From Echinicola jeungdonensis (GTDB lineage: Bacteria > Bacteroidota > Bacteroidia > Cytophagales > Cyclobacteriaceae), in contig NZ_JAUFQT010000001.1 of NCBI RefSeq assembly GCF_030409905.1, positions 186,001 to 250,000 of the forward strand: a stretch of 64,000 nt of DNA. Direction: 5' to 3'. Made by a program: the position numbers and the translations under genes. Positions 44,924 through 55,130 of this stretch are shown piece by piece (the first letter of the stretch is position 1; each line of letters opens with the position of its first letter). The notes below the pieces were generated by a model. That model had not been told where the DNA came from. It worked only from the letters and a program-made list of their open reading frames with translations, and did not search any database.

Positions 44924-46270
44924 TTATAATGTTAACGGATTCCCCAAATAGAAATCGAGAACTTTTACACTGAAAATGTATTCATACTTTGCCTGAAGCA
45001 TATCTGCTTGTGCCTTGAAAAGATTGTTTTGTGAAACCTGAAAATCCACCGCATTGATCACTCCTACCTCAAACTGCTTTTGAGCCATCCTAAATGCTTC
45101 TTCCAGAGCCGCTACCTGCTTTCTGGAAGATTGATATGTTTTCAAAGCCCCCGTAGCATTGGTATATGCAGTTTCGATATCTTGTCTCAAGAGGTTTCTG
45201 GCTTCCTGTTCCTGCACCTCTGCCAATTGCTTTTGGACCCTTGCCCTTTGGACTCCTGCTTTATTTCTAAAATTGGAGAAAATGGGAATATTTAAATTTA
45301 AGCCAACAGCCTGAGAAAGGTTATTTTCTACCTGGGTGCCAAAAGGAGCGCTGTCCCCAAAACCATCTGGTTGATCCACATAATTGGAAAAAATATTTCC
45401 ACCCAGCCCAAGACTGGGATAAAAATTACCCTTGGCAACTTTTAATCCATAACCCGCACTTTCCACGGCCAACTCCGCAGATTTGATTTCGGGCATATTA
45501 TTTTCCGCAATTTGATAGGCTTCTTCAACATTATCAGTCGCAATCCAATAATCTTCTGCATTTAAATCCGGAACCGCCACTCCAAAATCTTTTTGAAAGG
45601 GAACCTGTATGGCCTGGCTTAAGTCCAATTTGGCCAATCTTAGATTATTTTCTGCATTGGTCAATTCCATCTCGCTGGTGGCATTTTGAGCTTCCAGGTC
45701 CAATTGATTTGATAAAGGCAGGGAGCCGACTTCCACCAACTTTCTTGTCCTTTTCAGTTGATTAGAAGTGATTTCCAATTGGGATTTAGCCACCTCTAGT
45801 TGTTCTTTTGCAAAAACTACATTGACAAAAAGGTTGATAATATTTAGGGTGATATTATTTTTGGTGGCTTTCAGGTCAAACTCTCCTTTTCTAAGTTCCG
45901 TTTTAGCTTGTTGAATACTATTGGTGACCTGTCCTCCGGAATACACGGTCATACTGGAATTGGCACTGAGGTTAATATTCCCAATTCTTCTGGTTTCAAA
46001 AAGGTTGGTAACCGGGTTGATGGACCGTCCCCAATTGTACCTTGAGGAAGTTGATGCAGAAAGGGAGGGCAATCGCTGTCCCTTTGCTTCCAACAAATCG
46101 GCTTCATTCCCCACTAAGTTTAACTCGCTCCTTTGAAGGTCCAAATTATTTTTAAGACCAATATCAATGCATTCTTCTAAACTTAAGGAGGTAATGTCAG
46201 GCTCCTGGCAATAGGCCCTGAAGATAAAAGCCAGCATAAAAAATAGCATTCCTAAAAATTTATTCTTCAT
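44924..46270 (-). CDS. TolC family outer-membrane efflux protein
   Basis: I start at ATG 46270 (448 residues, MKNKFLGMLFFMLAFIFRAYC-Q), which yields a good signal peptide; an ATG nine codons upstream is less likely. The two TolC repeats are visible in pattern: LSLEECIDIGLKNNLDLQRSELNL near the start, and long Gln/Ala/Leu-rich helices around 150-225 and 340-440. It forms the outer-membrane duct for the adaptor encoded just downstream. It is the first gene of a two-gene operon. Confidence 0.92.
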   Translation of the reverse strand: MKNKFLGMLFFMLAFIFRAYCQEPDITSLSLEECIDIGLKNNLDLQRSELNLVGNEADLLEAKGQRLPSLSASTSSRYNWGRSINPVTNLFETRRIGNINLSANSSMTVYSGGQVTNSIQQAKTELRKGEFDLKATKNNITLNIINLFVNVVFAKEQLEVAKSQLEITSNQLKRTRKLVEVGSLPLSNQLDLEAQNATSEMELTNAENNLRLAKLDLSQAIQVPFQKDFGVAVPDLNAEDYWIATDNVEEAYQIAENNMPEIKSAELAVESAGYGLKVAKGNFYPSLGLGGNIFSNYVDQPDGFGDSAPFGTQVENNLSQAVGLNLNIPIFSNFRNKAGVQRARVQKQLAEVQEQEARNLLRQDIETAYTNATGALKTYQSSRKQVAALEEAFRMAQKQFEVGVINAVDFQVSQNNLFKAQADMLQAKYEYIFSVKVLDFYLGNPLTL

Positions 46271-46533
46271 TCTTTTCAATATCTCATTTTTCAGCATTAA
46301 ATAATTTTCACCCTCTATATCTATCCCAAAAATACCCCTTAACCTTAGAAAAGAATTCTTCTACCTTTTGAAGGCAATCCAGGGTTAATATGAATCCTTC
46401 ATTTTATTATTACTAATCTAATCATTAGGATTCAATTCTCATTTTTTTTTTGCCTAATAAAGGTTGTTCCAAAAAAAATTGTGCTGATTTTTTATTTATT
46501 TTGGCGCTTAAGCCTGGAATAAGCCGAATTATC

Positions 46534-47349
46534 ATGAAAGAATTCAAACCTATTTTCATCTCCCCAAGCAAAGCTGATAAGTTTGACATTGTTGCAGATG
46601 CCCAACCGGACAGGGCTGCTTTTTTTGGGGATGGATTGTTTGAAACCATGATATTTATGAATGGTAAAATCCGTTTTTCCCAATTCCACCAAAACCGGCT
46701 TCAAGAAGGTTTAAAACAGCTTCACCTTTCAGGAAAAAACTTAAGCCATGTGGAAGCATTGGAATTTTTTATATCCAAAAAATGGGGAAAAGATCAGCCC
46801 CTTAGGATAAGATGGAATATCTTTCGGGCAGGCTTGGGCAAATACAGTCCCAGCACAACAGAAGTGAAAGAGAATTTTTTGATCCAAACCCATCAAAATT
46901 CGCCAAAGATAAAAAAACAAGTTATTGTCAGTAATTCGGTAAAGGTTCATCCATCGCCCTGGTCCCATTGCAAGACCCTTAATGCCCTTCCCTATGTGAT
47001 GGCAGGGGTAGAAAGAATGGAAAGGAAAGGGGATGAAATTATTTTATTGGACCATGAGGATCATATTTCAGAGGCAGGAGCCTCCAACCTTTTCTGGATC
47101 ATTGGAAATGAATTTTTCACCCCCTCTCTTTCTTGTGGTTGCATTGCGGGAGTTGGCCGTGCTATAATTTTGGAAAAGCTGAAGGAGTCTGGTATCCCTG
47201 TTCACCAAGGCCAATTCAAAATAAAGGAGCTGAATAAGGCGGACAGGTTATTCACAAGCAATGTTACTGGAATTAGTCATATTGCCCAATGTGAAGGGAA
47301 ATCCTATAACGCTTCCCCCCTGCCATTGATTGAATCAATTTTTGAATAA
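46534..47349 (+). CDS. pabC: aminotransferase class IV, probable 4-amino-4-deoxychorismate lyase
   Basis: I start at ATG 46534 (271 residues, MKEFKPIFISPSKADKFD); the frame extends upstream without family similarity. The PLP lysine is Lys147 in WSHCKTLNALPYVMAG, and HISEAGASNLFW is the conserved cofactor loop. FFGDGLFETM near 30-39 is shared with PabC and branched-chain or D-amino-acid aminotransferases; the short length and lack of a long N-terminus fit PabC best. PabC releases pyruvate to give p-aminobenzoate for folate, which fits the convergent thyA neighbour, but pabA/pabB are not in the window. Confidence 0.75.
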   Translation: MKEFKPIFISPSKADKFDIVADAQPDRAAFFGDGLFETMIFMNGKIRFSQFHQNRLQEGLKQLHLSGKNLSHVEALEFFISKKWGKDQPLRIRWNIFRAGLGKYSPSTTEVKENFLIQTHQNSPKIKKQVIVSNSVKVHPSPWSHCKTLNALPYVMAGVERMERKGDEIILLDHEDHISEAGASNLFWIIGNEFFTPSLSCGCIAGVGRAIILEKLKESGIPVHQGQFKIKELNKADRLFTSNVTGISHIAQCEGKSYNASPLPLIESIFE

Positions 47350-47357
47350 TATTCGGG

Positions 47358-48152
47358 TTATACAGATACCGAAGCCTTGATATGTGGGTGTGGATCGTAA
47401 TTGAGCAATTCAAAATCCTCATATTTGAAATCAAAAAGGTCCTTAACCTCCGGATTGATTTTCATGGTCGGTAAAGGTCTGCAGTCTCTGCTCAATTGCA
47501 GTTTTGCCTGGTCCAAATGGTTCAAATACAGGTGTGCATCCCCAAAAGTATGGACAAACTCTCCCGGCTGAAGGCCACAAACCTGAGCTATCATCATAGT
47601 AAAGAGGGCATAAGAAGCGATATTAAAAGGAACGCCCAAAAATACATCTGCACTCCTTTGGTAAAGCTGGCAAGATAATTTCCCCTCCGCTACATAAAAC
47701 TGGAACATAGTATGACAGGGAGGCAAAGCCATATTATCCACATCCGCCACATTCCAGGCACTGACCAATAACCTTCTGGAATTGGGGTTATTTTTGATCT
47801 GATTTATCAAATTTTTGATCTGATCAATTTCCCCTCCTTTTCCATCAGGCCAATGTCGCCACTGGTAACCATAAACAGGGCCCAAATCGCCATTTTCATC
47901 TGCCCATTCATCCCAAATCCTCACTTTATTATCTTTAAGGTATTTGATATTGGTATCTCCCTGAATAAACCAAAGAAGTTCATGGATGATGGATCTTAAA
48001 TGGCATTTTTTGGTGGTCACCAAAGGAAAACCTTCCTGAAGGTCAAAGCGCATTTGATAGCCAAACACACTAATGGTACCTGTTCCAGTCCGGTCTCCTT
48101 TTTGGATACCTGTATCCAATATATGCTGCATTAACTGATGATATTGCTTCAT
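47358..48152 (-). CDS. thyA: thymidylate synthase
   Basis: The enzyme methylates dUMP to dTMP with methylene-tetrahydrofolate. ATG 48152 gives exactly 264 residues and the canonical start [15 protein letters not shown]; an upstream ATG adds 14 unrelated residues. The nucleophile is Cys146 in [14 protein letters not shown], the same number as in E. coli. [10 protein letters not shown] (22-31) and [12 protein letters not shown] (90-101) are intact. It converges on pabC with only eight bases between the stop codons. Confidence 0.97.
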   Translation of the reverse strand: MKQYHQLMQHILDTGIQKGDRTGTGTISVFGYQMRFDLQEGFPLVTTKKCHLRSIIHELLWFIQGDTNIKYLKDNKVRIWDEWADENGDLGPVYGYQWRHWPDGKGGEIDQIKNLINQIKNNPNSRRLLVSAWNVADVDNMALPPCHTMFQFYVAEGKLSCQLYQRSADVFLGVPFNIASYALFTMMIAQVCGLQPGEFVHTFGDAHLYLNHLDQAKLQLSRDCRPLPTMKINPEVKDLFDFKYEDFELLNYDPHPHIKASVSV

Positions 48153-48432
48153 GGGAATTGAGGGATTTTTTTTATCGGATGGCAATTTATGCAATCCTTC
48201 AAATTTGTAAAAGGGGATAGAATTTTTATTTAAAATGAAGAATTTTAAATCATTAATTATTCATTCTCAATTTTAAATTCATAATTCAACTTTCACTCTC
48301 TTTCCTTATTTCCTGATTTTGAACCAATTAAAGCTGATTTTTGTTCCTTTCTTTCAATTTGGGTGGCTTTGGACCCTTTCAGAACCCGTCGGACCCTTAT
48401 CAATTACCAATTTCAAATCTCATCCCTATCCC

Positions 48433-49311
48433 CTAAAGAATATTCAATGCTTGTTCCTTGATCTTTTCCAGTTCATCTTTCATTATGATTACATGCCTTT
48501 GGATGGCAGCATCATTAGCTTTGGAACCAATGGTATTGATTTCCCGGCCTATTTCCTGGCTGATAAAGCCAAGCTTTTTGCCTTGTTTTTTACCCTCATT
48601 CAAATTCTTTTCGAAATAATCCAAATGGGTGCCCAGCCTTACTATCTCTTCCGTAATATCCAACTTCTCAAAATAATAGATCAGTTCCTGCTCAAAGCGG
48701 TTTTCATCAAAATCATTTTCCTCCATCCATTCCTGAAAATTATTCCTGATCCGGTTTTTGATCCTTTCTTTCCGCTTGGGCTCTTCCTGCTGGATTTGTG
48801 CAAGCCTTTCCCGGATTTCCTGGAGGTTTTCCATGAATTTATGGAACAATGTTTCCCCTTCATCCTCTCTAAATTGGTTACACTTTTTTAAAGCCTCTTG
48901 AATCACATTTTTAACCGTTTCCCATTCTTCAGGGTTTTCACCCTTTTCATTCAAAGAGGTGACCACATTGGGGGCTTGAGCAGCCATTTTAAACAATTCC
49001 ACATCAGTAGCTCCCACCTTTTTGGCCATGGCCTGGTATTTTTCAAAATAGGTAACAAAAAGTTCCTCATTGATACTCACGGGAAGCTCATTACTGGACT
49101 TAGCGGTAAATTCCAGGTTCAAATTCACCTTTCCCCGGTCCAGCATATCCCCTACCCAAGTTCTGACCTCTATCTCCTTATCAGAAAATTGCCGGGGACT
49201 TCTGAGGTTTAAGTCCAAAAATTTAGAATTTAACGTTTTTACTTCGGCGCTGATGATATAACGCTCATCTTCAAAATTGGCTATACCATAGCCCGTCATG
49301 GATTTAATCAT
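48433..49311 (-). CDS. yicC: YicC family endoribonuclease
   Basis: The 292-residue cytosolic protein begins MIKSMTGYGIANFEDERY, the standard YicC start. LNSKFLDLNLRSPRQF, DRGKVNLNLEF and the C-terminal EIGREINTIGSKANDAAIQRHV block are all family hallmarks. YicC in E. coli and related enzymes in Bacillus cleave RNA as hexamers and influence small-RNA turnover. The gene is the second of a leftward pair, 32 bp after the large outer-membrane protein gene. In many genomes it precedes gmk; here that gene is not adjacent. Confidence 0.94.
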   Translation of the reverse strand: MIKSMTGYGIANFEDERYIISAEVKTLNSKFLDLNLRSPRQFSDKEIEVRTWVGDMLDRGKVNLNLEFTAKSSNELPVSINEELFVTYFEKYQAMAKKVGATDVELFKMAAQAPNVVTSLNEKGENPEEWETVKNVIQEALKKCNQFREDEGETLFHKFMENLQEIRERLAQIQQEEPKRKERIKNRIRNNFQEWMEENDFDENRFEQELIYYFEKLDITEEIVRLGTHLDYFEKNLNEGKKQGKKLGFISQEIGREINTIGSKANDAAIQRHVIIMKDELEKIKEQALNIL

Positions 49312-49343
49312 GCTGCAAACTTAATCAATAATAACAGTTCATT

Positions 49344-52300
49344 TTAGAAATTATACCCCAAAGTCACATAAAAGCGGGTTTCCTCAACATTATAGTTTCT
49401 TACAGGCCGGGCAACATCAAATTTCACATAGTAATTGAGCAAAACAGTCCTCAAGCCTCCCCCAAAACTCTGGAGCCATGGGTTGTTAAAGTTATTAAGG
49501 GTGATTTTAAAAGGAGACCCTTCCGTGTTGATCACTTCGGTATTTTGGTCATTGACCCTCTCCCATGGGGCGGAACGGTCCCAGGAAGATCCTGCATCAT
49601 AAAAACCTACCAATTGGAAATTTCTAATAAAATTGGAGGCGATATTTCCCCTGGAAAGATAGGCAAACAAGGGTATCCTTAACTCTGCAGTAAAGGTGAT
49701 TACATTCTTACCACGGATTTCATCATAATCATAGCCTCGGAGGTCCACAAATTGAGCAAATAGAATATCGGAGTTTTCAACCCCATCATTATTCCGGATT
49801 GGACTGGATTCCGGCCGGTTGGAAGGGGGCTGATAAAATTCATTAAAAAGCCAATTATCCATACCACCGACCAGGTAGCGTTGTGGGTTATTTCCAAAAT
49901 AAGACCCTGCAAAAAGCCTAGTGGCAAATGTGATGCTTTTATGGATTTTTTGATAATTCCTCAGGTCCAGGTAGGCGTTGCTAAATGACCGCTCGGATTT
50001 GTCGATACCTTGATAATGGATAATTCCAATCTTTCCCTTAAAGCCTTGCTCCATATAAAGCCCTAAAAGGGTGGTTTTATCCATCACAAATTCTGCTTTA
50101 CCACCGAGGTAATTTACATCAAAACTATTATCAATCCCCCCATTGCCTCGAATCAGAGAGTCAGAATTCAGGTTAAAATACTGGGTTTTGGCAAAAAATG
50201 GTGCCAAAGTCACCCGGCTATGCACATTAATTGGATAAGAAATACCCAATTCTGTTTTATTTAGGACATACCTCTGATGTGTCAGGTCACCCTCCGTGAT
50301 CACCAAAGCTTTTCGATCATACCTTCCCCTGAAATCAATTCTATGCTTTAAATATTGGTACTCAAAGAAAATATCACTTCCAGACCTGAAATCCATGGTG
50401 GTCATCAGCCCTCCGGTAAAGGAGTGGTTATCCAGTAAATCCGTCATTTTTGCATTGAGACTGATTCCAAACCCTCTTAAAGGGTCCACCACAAATGAAG
50501 TATTGAGGCTGTTAGCAATGAATTGGGGAATATATTCCCTTGGCCCGGTCACCCTCCTTTGCATACTTTGTTGGCGGAAAGCATCCAGGATATCACTTCT
50601 ACCGGTTGTATTATCCAGGGACTCTTCCTCCACAGGTTCTGGGACAGAGTCAAATTGGTAATTTTCTATATCAATGCCCCCTTCCCTTTCAAACCTTAAC
50701 CGATCCAGGTTTATGGATCCTGTTTGGGGTGCTGCAGGTTGTAAAGTATCCAATTGAACTACTGGTTCTTCAGGTAAAGTATTAGAGGCTTCTTTCTCTT
50801 GATCTTTTTCCTCATCGGGAGCCTCCCCGGCATTATTATCAATCCTTCTGGTGGAGATCCTTTCATTTAGTTTTTTGGCTTGTTCCAACTGGACCCTGGG
50901 TATACTTGGGGTAAACTTGTCCAAATTTGGATAAGGTTCCAGTATCAATTTACTGCGTATGCCGTCATGGTAAGAATAAGCCCAACGGTTTACTGATGGG
51001 GCATAATCAAAGCTTTCTAAACTTTTGTCAAAAGCAGAGACCTGGCTGGAAACGGAACTTCCCAAACCCAATCTCATTACATTTGTGATACCACTTTGAT
51101 CACTGAGATGAAGGACAAAATTCCTGTTCATTACCCTTGGCATATAATTAACCGAATTCATATTGGTAAGCCGGCTGGTCACAATACTATCCCCCAAATC
51201 CATGCGGAAAAGGTTAAAATATTCAGGCAACTTGCGGACATCCGGCGTTCGGGTAAGTACACTGTCCGGCAAATCCGCCTTATTGGAAGCAAAAACAATG
51301 GTGGAATCGTTGATGAAGGTAGGGGTGATGTTATCAAAAACATCATTGGTCAACTTCTTCCCTCTCCCCCTTATATTGAGGGTATAAATATCACTCCGGC
51401 CGTTGGAAATAGCCGAAAGAACCATATTGGTACCATTGGGAGCAAAATCAAGACTGGTAACCTGGGTGATATTTCGGAGGAAAATTTTGTCCTGACTACT
51501 TCCATCGATGCTTCTCATTCGAAGTGTGGTTACCCCCCGTTTGAAGGTGGCGATGGTAAGATTCAGAGTATCCCTCCAGGCAATTACCGGGGAGGTAAAA
51601 TTGGCTTCCTGATCATCTGAAGAATGACCGCCTTTGTAAATGGTTACTTCCCGGTCAGTACTAAGATTTCTAACCTTTACTTTATATTTTCCATTGTTAT
51701 TCTCCACATAAGCCAAATGTTTGGCATCAGGGCTGAACTTGATATCATTTATGGCTCCTGGTTTACCTTTTGAAGTAGAAGCAATTATTTTTTCCGTATC
51801 AGGGGATTCAAAAGTATTGAGCACATTTTCATTGAGCCCCACATAATAATCCCGCCATTGCTGGATAAATTCCTTGAAACTCTTGCCCAATGTATTGGCA
51901 ATGCTGGTTTCTTCATTCCGGTTGATACGGCTTAAATTCAAAATACTGGAAACATACCGCTTACCATACCTCTCCACAATAAAATTCCATATTGACTGCC
52001 CGACTAACTCCGCTTGTTCAGAGTTCAGTTTATAAAGCCTGGGCTGCTCATTTTCCTTTAAATAATGCCTTACAAAATCATCCATTTCCCTGTCCCAACC
52101 TTTGGCAAGGTAAAGGGCAGCGCCATCAATAAACCAATCCGGGAAACTGTTGATCAAATTAGACTGAAAAGCATCAGCTATAGTGGACCCGTATAACATT
52201 TCCTCAATAATGATTTTGGAGGTTCGGTAAACTAACTCCTCCTTAAAAGTGGCCCATTTCCCAGTGTATGGAACCTCTGCCAAAAGTTTGGAAAAATAGG

Positions 52301-52649
52301 TCTGGCCGCTGACGGTGTAATTGTTTTCATTGAGGTCCAAATTACTTTGCAACCAGTCTTCTCGGGAATTATAAATATAAACCTTGGGTTTGGTATAGGC
52401 CACATAACCGACCATTTGGGTAATACGTTCAAATTGATTTTCCAGGTAGTCGATGGCCATCCGGGCATTTTCCCTTCCGCCATCATAATAATAAACTTCA
52501 AAATTGTTTGAACTGTAAAAATACCAATCGAGCTCCTTGTGCTGCAACCTGTTTTTCCCAAACCTTTCCCGGTCAAATTGGGCCTTCAGATCCAAAGTAG
52601 ATCCAAGCCATAAAAGGGCAAAAGAAATAACAAACAAATATACTTTCAT
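49344..52649 (-). CDS. large outer-membrane protein: degenerate peptidase-MA-like domain, TolB-like propeller and C-terminal barrel
   Basis: The 1101-residue protein has a signal peptide (GSTLDLKAQ-F). Residues about 30-275 resemble the peptidase MA-like domain (SSNNFEVYYYDGGRENARMAIDYL, later FPDWFIDGAALYLAKGW), but the expected HExxH is not present, so protease activity is unlikely. A TolB-type beta-propeller follows (about 285-590, KFSPDAKHLAYVEN, DFAPNGTNMVLSA). After a low-complexity linker rich in Glu and Pro comes a C-terminal beta-barrel (about 715-1101) ending RFYVTLGYNF. The family is widespread in Bacteroidota and usually annotated as translocation protein TolB; the actual role is unknown. 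Confidence 0.82.
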   Translation of the reverse strand: MKVYLFVISFALLWLGSTLDLKAQFDRERFGKNRLQHKELDWYFYSSNNFEVYYYDGGRENARMAIDYLENQFERITQMVGYVAYTKPKVYIYNSREDWLQSNLDLNENNYTVSGQTYFSKLLAEVPYTGKWATFKEELVYRTSKIIIEEMLYGSTIADAFQSNLINSFPDWFIDGAALYLAKGWDREMDDFVRHYLKENEQPRLYKLNSEQAELVGQSIWNFIVERYGKRYVSSILNLSRINRNEETSIANTLGKSFKEFIQQWRDYYVGLNENVLNTFESPDTEKIIASTSKGKPGAINDIKFSPDAKHLAYVENNNGKYKVKVRNLSTDREVTIYKGGHSSDDQEANFTSPVIAWRDTLNLTIATFKRGVTTLRMRSIDGSSQDKIFLRNITQVTSLDFAPNGTNMVLSAISNGRSDIYTLNIRGRGKKLTNDVFDNITPTFINDSTIVFASNKADLPDSVLTRTPDVRKLPEYFNLFRMDLGDSIVTSRLTNMNSVNYMPRVMNRNFVLHLSDQSGITNVMRLGLGSSVSSQVSAFDKSLESFDYAPSVNRWAYSYHDGIRSKLILEPYPNLDKFTPSIPRVQLEQAKKLNERISTRRIDNNAGEAPDEEKDQEKEASNTLPEEPVVQLDTLQPAAPQTGSINLDRLRFEREGGIDIENYQFDSVPEPVEEESLDNTTGRSDILDAFRQQSMQRRVTGPREYIPQFIANSLNTSFVVDPLRGFGISLNAKMTDLLDNHSFTGGLMTTMDFRSGSDIFFEYQYLKHRIDFRGRYDRKALVITEGDLTHQRYVLNKTELGISYPINVHSRVTLAPFFAKTQYFNLNSDSLIRGNGGIDNSFDVNYLGGKAEFVMDKTTLLGLYMEQGFKGKIGIIHYQGIDKSERSFSNAYLDLRNYQKIHKSITFATRLFAGSYFGNNPQRYLVGGMDNWLFNEFYQPPSNRPESSPIRNNDGVENSDILFAQFVDLRGYDYDEIRGKNVITFTAELRIPLFAYLSRGNIASNFIRNFQLVGFYDAGSSWDRSAPWERVNDQNTEVINTEGSPFKITLNNFNNPWLQSFGGGLRTVLLNYYVKFDVARPVRNYNVEETRFYVTLGYNF

Positions 52650-52671
52650 TGATCTTTATAACGTCTTTGTC

Positions 52672-53724
52672 TTAAATATACTTAAAAAATCGACTTATGT
52701 TAACACCTTTTTCCGGTTCCTCACCATGGATCAACAAATCCAACATCACCTTACTGAAATAAGGAACCAAAGAAACCCCTTTGGCTCCAAAGCCATTGAA
52801 TATATAAACGTTTTTCTCTTGAGGATATTTCCCTAAAAATGGTCTTCTATCCCGGGTAGCTGGTCGTATCCCACTTTTGTGTTGAATAATTTCCCTATCG
52901 GAAGCATGAACCAACTTTTCCAATTTTTCCAAAATAGTCCTTTTTCCCTGGCTGCTTGGCCCGGTGTCCAGGTCATGCCGACTATAAGTGGACCCCACCC
53001 TTATCAAACCATCAGGCATGGTGATCCTAAACACCCCGCGGTTGATGATTTCATAAGGTTTGAATTCTTCATTTATTTCCAGAATTTCACCTTTAACGGG
53101 GGCAAAAGGCAGCCAATCAAAAAACCGGCTTTTCATGGCTCCAATGCCATTGCAATAAATAAGATTTTTGGCTTTTATTTCCCCATAAATAAAACCATCA
53201 TCCTTTCTGATTAATTTATCCTCATCAAAAGTCGATTGTACCAAAAATCCCTTTTCATTCAACCAACCCGTATAAGCATCCAAAAGAGCAGCCAGGTCCA
53301 CAAAGCCACAATTTTTCAACAAAATTCCTCCATAAGGGTCATTGACCTCATCATATTTGCTGGACATCCTGACCGTTTCAATATAACCCCTAAACCCCTC
53401 ATCCCCACTTTTTCCCATCCATTCATTTTGTTCTTCAATACTGACAAAAGGCCTGTAAATGGGCCTAGGGTATATTATTTTTATCCCCAACAGGTCTTCC
53501 AGTTCCCGGTATAGCGGAATGATTTCCGGAAAAAGCAGATCAGCATTCCAGGTTTTGACCATTTTCCTCCCGGTAACCGGATTATAAAGTCCAGCCGCCA
53601 CCCTACTGCTTTTATTTTTTCCAGGTTCATCAATCAGGCCAACGGTTTTTCCGGCTTTTAGCAAACGTTGGGACAATACCGTCCCTGCCAGGCCCTGTCC
53701 AATTAGTAAAAAATCTACTTCCAT
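52672..53724 (-). CDS. FAD-dependent oxidoreductase (DAO family)
   Basis: I start at ATG 53724 (350 residues, MEVDFLLIGQGLAGTVLSQRL); a second ATG two codons upstream is possible. The dinucleotide site is G9-x-G11-x2-G14. Later motifs are RVAAGLYNPVTGRKMVKTW, FVDLAALLDAY, LIYCNGIGA and the C-terminal VYIFNGFGAKGVSLVPYFS, which together mark the glycine/D-amino-acid oxidase family. The substrate is unknown. It is divergent from the MBL gene and 22 bp upstream of the 1101-residue outer-membrane protein gene on the same strand. Confidence 0.85.
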   Translation of the reverse strand: MEVDFLLIGQGLAGTVLSQRLLKAGKTVGLIDEPGKNKSSRVAAGLYNPVTGRKMVKTWNADLLFPEIIPLYRELEDLLGIKIIYPRPIYRPFVSIEEQNEWMGKSGDEGFRGYIETVRMSSKYDEVNDPYGGILLKNCGFVDLAALLDAYTGWLNEKGFLVQSTFDEDKLIRKDDGFIYGEIKAKNLIYCNGIGAMKSRFFDWLPFAPVKGEILEINEEFKPYEIINRGVFRITMPDGLIRVGSTYSRHDLDTGPSSQGKRTILEKLEKLVHASDREIIQHKSGIRPATRDRRPFLGKYPQEKNVYIFNGFGAKGVSLVPYFSKVMLDLLIHGEEPEKGVNISRFFKYI

Positions 53725-53781
53725 GCCCAAAATTAAATTCTTTCTTTGTTATTTTGGCACGAATTCAAAACTGATTCGCGC

Positions 53782-54435
53782 ATGTTGAATGTTAAAACTT
53801 TTACCTTCAATCCCTTTCAGGAAAACACCTACCTACTTTATGATGAAACTAAAGAGGCAATCATCATCGATCCCGGGTGTTATGAAAAAGAGGAAAAGGA
53901 AGCCTTGCATCAATTTATCAAGGAAAACCAACTCAATCCCGTCCAATTGCTCAACACCCATTGCCATATTGACCATGTGCTGGGAAATGACTATGTAAAG
54001 AGGACTTTTAACATTCCTTTACTGATCCATCCAAAAGATGATCCAGTATTAAGGGCCATCAGTGCTTATGCTTCCAATTATGGATTTCCAGCATTTGATG
54101 AATGTGAGGCGGATGATTATATTGAGGAAGGTCAGGAAATCAATTTTGGAAAAACCACCCTCCAAATCCGCTGGGTTCCGGGGCATTCCCCCGGACATGT
54201 GATTTTTTATCATCCTGAGACCAAAACCTGCATTGGAGGGGACACCCTATTTCAAGGTAGCATAGGGAGAACGGACCTTCCAGGGGGAGACCATGAAACA
54301 TTACTGGAAGCCATCAAAACTAAAATGTTTAGCCTTCCGGATGATGTAAAAGTCTATCCAGGCCACGGCCCTACTACCAGTATTGGCTTTGAAAAAATCA
54401 ACAACCCATTTGTCGGAGAAAGAGCACAGTTTTGA
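53782..54435 (+). CDS. MBL-fold metallo-hydrolase (glyoxalase II-like)
   Basis: I start at ATG 53782 (217 residues, MLNVKTFTFNPFQENTYLLYD), the usual start of this short glyoxalase II-like group. The metal site is H60-x-H62-x-D64-H65 (NTHCHIDHVLGN), followed by WVPGHSPGHVIFYHPE, GGDTLFQGSIGRTDLPGGD and YPGHGPTT. It lacks the C-terminal glutathione domain of true glyoxalase II and so may hydrolyse another thioester. It opens the operon that continues with pssA, porU, porV and the M16 gene; its stop TGA overlaps the TTG start of pssA. Confidence 0.9.
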   Translation: MLNVKTFTFNPFQENTYLLYDETKEAIIIDPGCYEKEEKEALHQFIKENQLNPVQLLNTHCHIDHVLGNDYVKRTFNIPLLIHPKDDPVLRAISAYASNYGFPAFDECEADDYIEEGQEINFGKTTLQIRWVPGHSPGHVIFYHPETKTCIGGDTLFQGSIGRTDLPGGDHETLLEAIKTKMFSLPDDVKVYPGHGPTTSIGFEKINNPFVGERAQF

Positions 54436-55130
54436 GTATCAAAAAACACATCCCCAATGCCATCACCAGTTTGAATTTGGTGGCCGGAATGGCCGGAATT
54501 TTCTTTGTACTTGAAGGCAAACTCACTTATGGGACTTACTTTATTCTGGCGGCAGCTTTCTTTGATTTCTTTGATGGATGGGCTGCCCGGATGCTTGGGG
54601 TAAGTGGGGAGATAGGCAAGCAGTTGGATTCCCTGGCAGACCTTGTAACCTTTGGAGTATTGCCCACTTTTGTGGTATTCAAAATGCTCCAAACCGCATT
54701 TCCCGATAGCCTCCTGCCCTTTTTGGCCTTTTTTATAGGAATACAATCCGCCCTGAGGCTTGCAAAATTTAATATTGACACCCGTCAAACCGACCGGTTT
54801 ATAGGTCTTCCCACTCCGGCCAATGCATTGTTGCTGTCTACTCTACCTTTTTTGGCGAATAAATTTATTTGGGCTCAAAACTTAATTTTCCAAGGATATT
54901 TTCTTTTGGCCTTTGCCCTGGTACTGGCATTTTTGCTTACTGCTGAGCTGCCATTAATAGCCTTAAAATTCAAGAATTATGCCTTGAGGGAAAACATCTA
55001 TAGGTACCTGGTGGTCTTGATTGGTATTGTAAGCCTTGCATTTTTGGGTATTGCTGGGATTCCTTTTGCCATTTTGGGTTATATTGTCCTTTCTATAATA
55101 GAAAACTGGACAGTTTCCCATGAAGGGTAA
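54432..55130 (+). CDS. pssA: CDP-diacylglycerol--serine O-phosphatidyltransferase
   Basis: The 232-residue integral membrane enzyme makes phosphatidylserine, precursor of phosphatidylethanolamine. The CDP-alcohol motif is complete: D45-x2-D48-G49-x2-A52-R53-x8-G62-x3-D66-x3-D70. I see six to seven helices after it. The start is a TTG at 54432, overlapping the preceding stop as TTGA, which gives MSIKKHIPNAITSLNL, the normal N-terminus; no ATG fits. The end overlaps the porU start by 11 bp. Translational coupling on both sides is likely. Confidence 0.93.
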   Translation: MSIKKHIPNAITSLNLVAGMAGIFFVLEGKLTYGTYFILAAAFFDFFDGWAARMLGVSGEIGKQLDSLADLVTFGVLPTFVVFKMLQTAFPDSLLPFLAFFIGIQSALRLAKFNIDTRQTDRFIGLPTPANALLLSTLPFLANKFIWAQNLIFQGYFLLAFALVLAFLLTAELPLIALKFKNYALRENIYRYLVVLIGIVSLAFLGIAGIPFAILGYIVLSIIENWTVSHEG

